In this document: positions 38,101 through 47,100 of the stretch, piece after piece
Layout of the letters: every line of letters begins with the position of its first letter
Numbering within the stretch: position 1 is the stretch's first letter
Assembly (NCBI RefSeq): GCF_003597395.2
Contig: NC_133777.1
Location: 15,838,886-15,902,885 of the forward strand
Direction: 5' to 3'
DNA from: Chelonoidis abingdonii
Lineage: Eukaryota; Chordata; Testudines; Testudinidae
Length of the DNA stretch: 64,000 bases
The notes under the pieces: model-generated
Databases searched by the model: none
Seen by the model: the letters and a program-made list of their open reading frames with translations, nothing else
Told to the model about the DNA's origin: nothing
Program-made: the position numbers and the translations under genes

Positions 38101-41100
38101 TGGTCCGTCAGGGTCCGCGCAGCACCTGGCTCTCCCATCAGGGCTGGCGCATGCTGGGAGTATTCTAGGGAGGTTGGCCAGGTCTGGTCCGATGGCTTCC
38201 TAGGGCTCCATAGCAAGTGACAGGGTAGCTTCTGGCAGCTCTCCTCGAGCGCTGCGGGTAGCTCTGGCAGCTTCCTTCTATCGAGGTGGCGCGGAGTAAG
38301 CTTCTGGCAGCTCCTGGTACCACTCGGCCTCAGCAGCCTCCTTCCATGGCAAGACGGCAGGCCATCCTCCCGGTCATCGCTGGGGCCTGACGAAGCTGAG
38401 GCGCTTTTATCCTCCGGGTCGCCGCCTTGATCCTTTGAGGGCGGGAACTTCGCCCACGTTCCGCCCGGGGTGATGACGGCTCAACCCGCCGGGTGGAGGA
38501 GGAGCCACACCGCTCGCGACGTCACTAATAATATTACACCTTACATGTCTATGTGTAATGCATAGGGATAAGTATGAAGATCTAAAGCAATATACCGTAA
38601 CTAATTGCTTCTGGGCTACTGAAAACTGCCATGAAAGCTTTCGTCATAACTTCTGTCTACGGGTATCCTGGACAAATGTTTGAGCATGCTGACTCACTAA
38701 CAAGAAGAACAGTAATGCAAAGGGATCTCAATAAAGCAGTGCATTTGTACCGAAGAAGGTGAGCATTAAAACACAACAGTAAGTTTTGTCAAATGAATGC
38801 AAAATGATAAGTGAACGCAGCTTGGTCTCAACCAACTTAAGACATTTAATGGACCAGTAAACATGTCCGCGAGTGGTTAATGCTGTTTAATTACGTCTAG
38901 TGAATTTTTAAATTCTTTAATGATTTCTCTTTGGACGTATTATCCACATGGAATAAACTTCATAGTGGAGAAGAGGGGTAGTGGAGACAACTTCCTTTTT
39001 TTCTTAAATGTATATTTCTAGTGTTGACGTTTTGTTCCAGGCCAAAATATCTGCTGCTTGTCATCTTTCCTCAGCGTCCTCACAGGGGGCCGGACTTGCG
39101 TTCAAATTTACTATAACCGAATTGGACTAACCTACTGGGGGGGTCTCGTGATTTTTTTAGCCTTTTAACAATAAAACCATCTGTGAAGAGCTGCCAGAGA
39201 ATCTAGACTGAGCGTGGAGGGAGGTGTTGAAAGACTGCTTTTTCACCAAAGATGTAGCCTTCAACCCTTCCCCATGTAAACTCACACTAAATAGTGTGTA
39301 CCTCAGCAATGCACTCACGGAAGGAAAACACGCTTATCCGCCTGCCAACTACTTTCCCATTAACTCAAGAGGATTCCCATATTGTGGAATTTTTTTTTAC
39401 TAAAAACTAATGAGAGTGCATCGAAACACTCAGTCAGCTTCTTGTGAAACAAAGTTAAAATTGCTTATTGTGAGATAGTTGAGACGGGGAAGACCAGGGA
39501 AAAGAGTTAGGTTGTGTCATCATGTTACGTGGTTTGTGTGATGTAGAGAGAGTGTATGGTGGTGTAAGGTACTTAATTTCTCATCTGCTGGTGTGGGAGG
39601 GGTTGAGTTGTGTAATTGCGTCACTGCAAAGTTCTTGTGGTCACCTTCCGGTGAGTTATCGAGTAAGCACATATGAAGAGTCAGCAATGGAGAAGTGAAC
39701 TGCGGCTATCGTTTACTCTTAGAGCCCTCTGTGTAGTGCTGGTCAGATGTTATCTTAAATTAGCTTCATGGATGAACGTTTTATCAGAGATGAATGATAT
39801 CTGCAAGCAGGAGGCTCAGTCCTTAACGATGTTATACACCAACAGTTATGATAAGAGAGCTAAAAGCTAACACATTATTTTCCTCAAGAAAGCTTGGGTA
39901 TGCATGTTGATCTAACTCGGGAATACACTTCTCTCCAAATTTTGTGGTGAAGGCAATAAGGCCGTGGATGTAACATCCCAAAAATGCATGAAGGTTCAAT
40001 TACAGATGAGTATAATTTACAAAGAGAAAATAAACAAATACTACAGAAAATTTAAAGGGCATAAATCGAATGATGGTGAAATTTACAGCAGTAGGTCGTT
40101 CTACTCTAGAGAAACGAAAGTTCCCCTTTTTATGATCTGCTTTTACCTGTAATTGCGTCACCAGCATCTCCATTATGAAAGGGGTAACAGTCATTGGTGC
40201 AAATCTCATCAATAAACTCTAAATGGATGATGCTATCTTCACATCTCTGTAGACAGGCCAGAAGGAACAACAAAGTATGTTGAATCTTTTTGCAAGGGAA
40301 TAACAATCCTTCAGAATTCTATGATTGAATGGAGCGTGAAGATCAAGCTGCGTTCCATGACTGTTTTTGCTCAAAATGCAAACAATTATGCGGAATATTG
40401 ATCTAGGACTCTATTGTTATATTATTATTTGTCTGTTCTAATTGTATTAGTGTTTGTTATAGGATTGTGACAACAATGCCTGAAGGTGCTATGAGGTTGA
40501 CAACAACGAGCAGTTTGCATCCGTGATTCATTGGGGTGTTTTAGTAATCTATAGAAAAAGTCATCCAAAGGAGCCTGTGTCATTATTGTAAGTTAAAGTA
40601 TTTTTACTAGGTCCAATTCTGTATGAATGAATTATCCATATCCATGGGTTACATAATGGTAATGGTGCATTCCCACAGCTCGAGTTCTGAATCGTGTGGC
40701 TGGGGCAATATGGTGTGATGAGCCCTCAAGAGTCCTATGCGTTAACATAGAGTAAAAAGGACTCAGAGCCATTCACTGCTGCACAATATTTCGTCACTGC
40801 TTTCTTGTTTAGAGGAGGCTGTTGTTGGGCGTTGTACGCCTACATCTCTTGTTCTTACTACAACTTGAACTATATTGATCATTGCTTTAAATTGAAACTT
40901 CCTGATGTGCCAAAATAAGACGACAGGGCTCCAGGGTGCCTCGTACTTGTCCCCAGATTCAATATTGCCCCTTGTGTGATAAGGAACAAAGGCTCGCTGA
41001 AGGTGACGTTAAAATGATAAGACTGCCTGGGAAGGTACAATTTGGAAAAATGTGACCTCTGCAGGTCTCCACTTCCAGGAATCCAAAACACAGGACTGCA

Positions 41101-44100
41101 GATATTTCTCATGAAAACAATCCATGAAATCATCATCTTGGCCCAGCTTCGCTGATCCCGCCTGAGACAATGGCCCACAAAGTGCGAGCACTGGTTCAGC
41201 TGACCAAGGCCTCTTCTTAAATCCGTTGAGATTGGACACAAAAACGCCATTGATGGTATGTCAAACGTAGGGATCCACCATTGTTATGTAACCGGTTTGT
41301 TAAAACGATTGTAAGAAGGAGTGCAACGCAGCCTACACGAAGTCAAATCTAAAGTCGATCAGTGTGCGGCCATTGGACCTAAGCTATGCGATTTCCGGAG
41401 CGGTGCACTGTGGGTAGTATCCCATAGTTCGCCGCAGTCTCCCCTGCCCCTTTGAATCGGTTGAGATTCCAGTGCCTGATGGGCAAAAACATGTCATTGG
41501 GTGGTTCGGGTACAGCGTTCACTTCCGCTCTCTATGAAAAGAGCAGACATACCGTGTCACGGCCTTGTTTCGCTGGGTGATAACTGGGCTAAAGGCCAAG
41601 TAGCAGCACAAGCATGGACCCTGTTTCAGATCAATGACCGAACGGGCCGTTGTAAATCACCTCACGCATTCTCAGCATCTATGCTGAACCCAGGACCTGC
41701 AAAAGCCAGGCGGGAGGCGGCGACTACTGGTCAGTGTCGCAACGAGAGTGATGGGGACAGTGGACTCAGAAATTTCTCAAAACCGCATCCTCTGCGCTTT
41801 GGAGATCCTGCTGGGTAATGGGCAAGGTTCGAGCCATTGAAACTCCGATTTTGGGACAGCTACTCCTCTCGTTTGGGAGGAGTTCCGAAATCGATTTAAG
41901 GAGCCGTTTAACTCGATATTAATGACGACGTCGTGTGAACGGGTACAGCGTTAAATCGGTATATCGGCCATTAAACCGATTTAAAGTCGCAGTGTAGACC
42001 TGGCCTCTGAAATGGACCCAGCTTTGCCGGAGTGAGGGGGTTTGGGATGATGTAGGATTGGGGCTAGTGATCATGTTTAGTGCTGTGCATGTGTAAGAAA
42101 TTGCAGAGTAATCATGTTTATGAGAAAAAGGAAATATAAAGTAACTAGAAAGCTGGGAAAGAGCAGTTTGAACTGTTACTAAACCTGTACTGATGGGGGA
42201 GGAGAGTTAACACGGAAATGAGAGACTAATACCTATGTACAAACAAAGATAACAAAAAGTTATAAATAAGTTTATGTAAAAAGGGAGGATGAAGCTGTGT
42301 TGTCTGGTGCTGGAGGCAACTGTGATGACATCACCCTGATGAGCTTCCTACTTGCAAGTAATTGATCATTACTTGCTGAGGGTTTTGCCTTAATAAAGAT
42401 TTGTTAGATCCACCTGCTGAGCAAATGAATCTCAGTCCAATAGTACATGAATCCTTTGTTAATTTAATTCTGTGAAAGAGGTTTGTGTGACAACACAGCA
42501 AGGGAAACTTAGGGTCCAGTGGTCCCTATGGAGCAGTCTACTCTGAGGCTTGGGTGGGATGAATATAGATTCCTCCTGCTTGGCCCTGCACAGTTCTCCA
42601 GCACCCAGTGTGGTTGTTTGCCTTTAGTGTCTGTGGCAAGTTTATACAGAAAGTCTTGAGACAGGTGAGCTGTTTTAGTACTGTGTAAAACAAATGACAT
42701 TTTCCTTATAAAATATATACTAAGAAATAGTTTAACTATGCCAAATAGCTTTTACTAAATATTATATAAGCTTGCCATACCAATACAGAAAGACACATCT
42801 AGATACATACCTTCAATTATGAGTTTTGTCCCACCAACATTTATAGATTCAATCTTTTCTTTTTGTAGCTAGAAAAAGAGAGATTGTACAGTATCTGAAT
42901 AATCTCACACTTTACATTCAGTCTTAGAGCTGGTCAGGGATTTTCAGGGCAACATTTTTTTTTGTGTGCAAAAAATGTCAATTTTTAAAACAAAAATTGT
43001 TTCTGGGAATAATTGGTTTGCATCCTATTTTGATGTTTTTGAAACAAAAAGCTTTGTTTTTTTCTGTTCAAAATGACTTTGCATTTAAAAATGTAACAAT
43101 GTATCTTAAAACAAGCATACAAAAGGAGGATTTTAAATATACGTGTTACAGTAGCAATTCAATGGTCAGTCCTCTGTATTCAGAGGTATCTATTCAGTGA
43201 ATTTGTGCTGTACAGTGACAAAATAATTAAACTATAATGTCTAGCAAAGATTATTATGTTGCTGTTTTGATTAAAATGTTGGGGAGTATTTTATTTTATT
43301 CAAGGAGGTTTGGGTTTTTTAACATTATTATTTTAGCCCTTAGTTTCTTTCTAAGGATCATACATCAGGGACAAGTTTTCTTAGCTTTGACAACATTGTA
43401 CCTACTAATTGTGGACAGTTGCAAATTTAAATACAGTAGCTATTGTAGTAATTTAATTCAGGTTTCAGTCTTCCCAACAATTTAGCTGGAGTATATTATT
43501 TCCGGTTTTTAATAGGTGTATTTATATTTATAAATGTAAGTTCAGAGATTGTGGGGAAGACTTAACTATGGTTATGATATGCACTCAATGAGATTTGGCC
43601 ATAAATAGTTAAGCCTCATAACAAAATTGTGAAGTAGGTAAGTATCATTATCCCTCTTTTACTGAGGGCAGAACAGATAGATGAAGTGACTTGCCCAAAG
43701 TCACACATTGCAATGGCAATGCTGTGAACCTTACTCTCCTGTCTCCCAGTGCAGTGCTCTAACCCCTAAATTGCACTTCACTGACACTTCCGAGCTGAAA
43801 GTCCTTGGTTGCTCCCAGGTTGTTTTTGGAGTCTCAGATAGTGAAGTCACTCCCCCATCCCCAGTACAAGAACACTAAAAGAACAGATTCACTATAAATG
43901 GAGCTGCAGTTTATATACAGCAACACAACTTGAGAATTTCATTCTACAACACTTTCATATAAGCAGGATTTCAGTCTATCTGAGTTTGTGTTCTCTAATC
44001 TTCCCTTTTTGGGAAAGACTGTCAACATCAGAAGGCTGTCGCAAGACAACTCTGGTGCCATCTAGAGTCCTTAGATTTCTTTGATTCATTTAGCTTGAAT

Positions 44101-47100
44101 GCCTTTGGGTGGCACTGGTCTTGTGGGTTGATTATCTTGTAGGGAATGGAAAACAATCAGAAGTAGACGCTGATTCTTTTAGCTTTGACAATAGCCTTTT
44201 ATACTGTTAAACATGAAGTTTTGTTAACTCATTTTAAGACATTAGCTGGGAAGGACAGTAGTGTTTCTGACTGGATTAATTCCTACCTGTCTGGAAGGTT
44301 GCAAAGGGAAGTATTGTACAATTTATGCTACTTATGTGGGGTTCTTCAAAGCTCAGTTTTATTAGTCTTCCTTTTCAGTGTATATAAGAAAGAGTGTGTG
44401 TGTGTGTGGGATGGGGGGGAATCACAAAGCAGTTTGAGTTGCAATGTTAAAAGTTTGCAAATAACGCTGCTCTGTGTCTTGTTTTCATAAGTATACCTCT
44501 ACCCCGACATAACGCTGTCCTCGGGAGCCAAAAAATCTTACCGTGTTATAGGTGAAACCGCATTATATTGAATTGCTTTGATCCACCGGAGTGCGCTGCC
44601 CTGCCCCCCCCGGAGCGCTGCTTTACCGAGTTATATACAAATTCATGTTATATTGGGGTAGAGGTGTATTGGACTTTGGGTGGTAACTATGATTTCCCAG
44701 TAGCTGCCTGAGACTGGGATAAGGAGGAGAATAAGCCGGATAAATTCAATCTTGATAAGATGGAACTGATAATAGTGATTTGGTTGAAGGATTTTGAGGT
44801 TATTACAGGGGTGATTCCTGCCCCCTTTATTGAGGAGATTTCATCAATTTTTGTTCAAGATTTACAATGCAGAGGTTCCCTTGGATTCCTGTGGATTCCT
44901 GTGCAGGTGGGAGTAGGGAACACCTACTCCCACCTGTACTCAGCTAGGTGTTTGTGACCTTTTTTAGGACCTTGATAGAGTGATTTACAGTCATCATTTT
45001 AGATTGAATTACTACAGTGCACTCTACAATGAGCTGTCCTTGAAGATATTCAAAAGTTACAGCTAAGGCAGAATGTGAATGCCCACCTGTGAGTTGGTAT
45101 TAGCAAATGGGACTTATTACATCTGTTATTTGACAGGTTCCTGAGCTTCCTCATCACTACACAGTAAACAATTCAAACCTTTGGTTTAGATCAATACAGT
45201 TCCATATTTTTTGGGCCTAGGTTATCTCTCATCATGTTATCTGCCATGACAGTTAGGATCAGCTGAGACATGCTTTAAATGGGATGGAGCTTGTGGGAGG
45301 TTATTCTTGGGGGAGGTGCTTGAAGCTGGAATGTGTGGCCTCAGCAAGCCTGAGAGAATCTGAGTCTTTTGGCGTTTTGGAGACAATACAAGGACCTTCT
45401 CTTCACTCAGGCATCTGCCTGATGTGGTAGGTAGACAAGTTATGAATAATGTGGAATAAAAAAGGAGTAAGAAGGAGTGGGAGGTAGATTGTTTATCTGT
45501 GGAGGTTATTATTTTTCTAGCATGATAGAAGATGATTTACTTGTATCGATATACGTTTTAGTAACATCAGGTATGTGTCCTGAGATCTACAGAAGGGAGC
45601 ATTTTATCAGTTTAAAAAAATAATTACAATAATCAGTAAATTTGCTGTTTAAATGTACATTGATGGAACTATTTTTCTGATATGCAGATGGTGTTGAATA
45701 TATATAATTATTTGCATTGATATAGAATTTTTTTCTTGATCTTGTACAGCACAGGTGCAGATTGTTGCACAGGTAAATGCAAGGTTAAATGTGATGCACA
45801 GAACAGGGAGTACAGAGCCATCCAATCCCAAATAAATGTCAAGTTACTCTGCCTAATAGTAGCAGTAGAACCAAACTGGGGAGTGTGATGCTAAGCACTT
45901 CATTTGCATGCTGAGGATCACATATAAGCCATATCTCTTCAGAAATGCTTGTTCTCTCCCCATCCTGCACTTTTTTTTTAACTTGTGCTCTTGATAGTAA
46001 GGAAGAAGATACGCAGAAGCTTTGACACTACCAATTATTGTGGGCAGCTAAGCCTAGTGCTTAACTTACTTGTAACCCATGCACAGTCACAGTTCTCTCT
46101 TGTGGTAGGGCACAATTAAGTACGTGCTCTAGGCTGTGTACTGTACAAGGATTTGCTGGCTCAAGGCCTCAGAGTAGTTTACAGACCACTGGTTATTAGC
46201 ACAGGGTAAGGAAGGGCGTGGAATTGATTATTATAAGATCAGGCAACTGTGGGAAATTACACTCAAATGTTAACTTTCAATGAAAAATTGAGTAATCAAT
46301 CTGAGATGAAACATGGAAAGAAGTTTTGAAATCTTACACTTTTGAACAACACTGGGTTAATGCCATTTTAGACGATGACTTAAATCTCTTCTTATTACCC
46401 ACAGCTCGAGTTTTCACCACTCAAAGTTAGAAAAGTTATATGTCTTAACTATCACTGTAAATAAAACTTTAAGTGATTGATAGAGGCTGGATAAGTTCAC
46501 TGATATGATGATCTATTCATAAGTGGCAATTTACAAAAAGACAAACATTTCAAGAAATACTTGTGATAGGTAGCTCTTTAAAACTATGATGTTCAATATA
46601 TTGTGTTCTTGATCCTGTGAGTTCTTAAAACTGTGCACAGCAGGCAGTGAGAGAGGTTGAATGGAAGCTACCGATGGACATAAGTATGTTTAAGCATGAG
46701 ACTTAATCCTCTGCACTGAGCAGATGTTTAATATAAACACCTTGCACATAGGATAAGAAATGAGGTGTGTTGTGGGTGGTGAATTGGTGTATCTAAGAAG
46801 AAGATGGACTTAAATAAAAGCCTGGTTATTGGGAGACCTGAGTGCTGGGATAGGAATTTATTCTTTTCATCGGAGTACTCAGAAATCTGACACACAGTGC
46901 TATGATAACCACAGGTCTCACATGCTAACTAACTTATCATTCAGATAGAAAGACACATGAGATAATTGTACTCACTTGCTCTAGTCCTGACATTCCATAT
47001 GCAGCTGCATGAAACACACAGTCAGCCCCTTCACAAATTGCAAATAGGGCATCATAATCCCTCACATCAGCCTGCAATATATATGGAAAGATATTTTGAA

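Larger units (their letters stand above)
36549..42005. mobile_element. Second Harbinger-type element (5.5 kb), inverted, with nested insert and gap
   Basis: The left end GGGTACGTCTACACTGCACG and right end (minus) GGCCAGGTCTACACTGCGAC match the right and left ends of the element at 8402-13272, so it lies in the opposite direction. The 3-bp flanks are TCT (36546-36548) and TCT (42006-42008). Subterminal blocks with ATCGGTTTAA are kept. The interior differs from the first copy: I cannot find the DDE transposase, so it is a different or non-autonomous subfamily. It contains an N run, a 387-bp frame and a GC-rich insert (about 37440-38530). It sits in intron 3 of the gene. Confidence 0.82.
44160..45240 (+). 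pseudogene. L2-like LINE reverse-transcriptase relic
   Basis: A plus frame reads [20 protein letters not shown], then [16 protein letters not shown], and [10 protein letters not shown], matching the fingers/palm region of L2-group LINEs (A-F-D-T-V-D-H, S-Y-L-S-G-R, C-G-V-P-Q-G-S). After the mariner MITE (44492-44668) later parts appear, such as DKMELI near 44757-44774 and [14 protein letters not shown] near 45004-45045. The catalytic aspartates are mutated or missing and stops interrupt it. It lies in intron 2, antisense to the gene. Confidence 0.8.
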
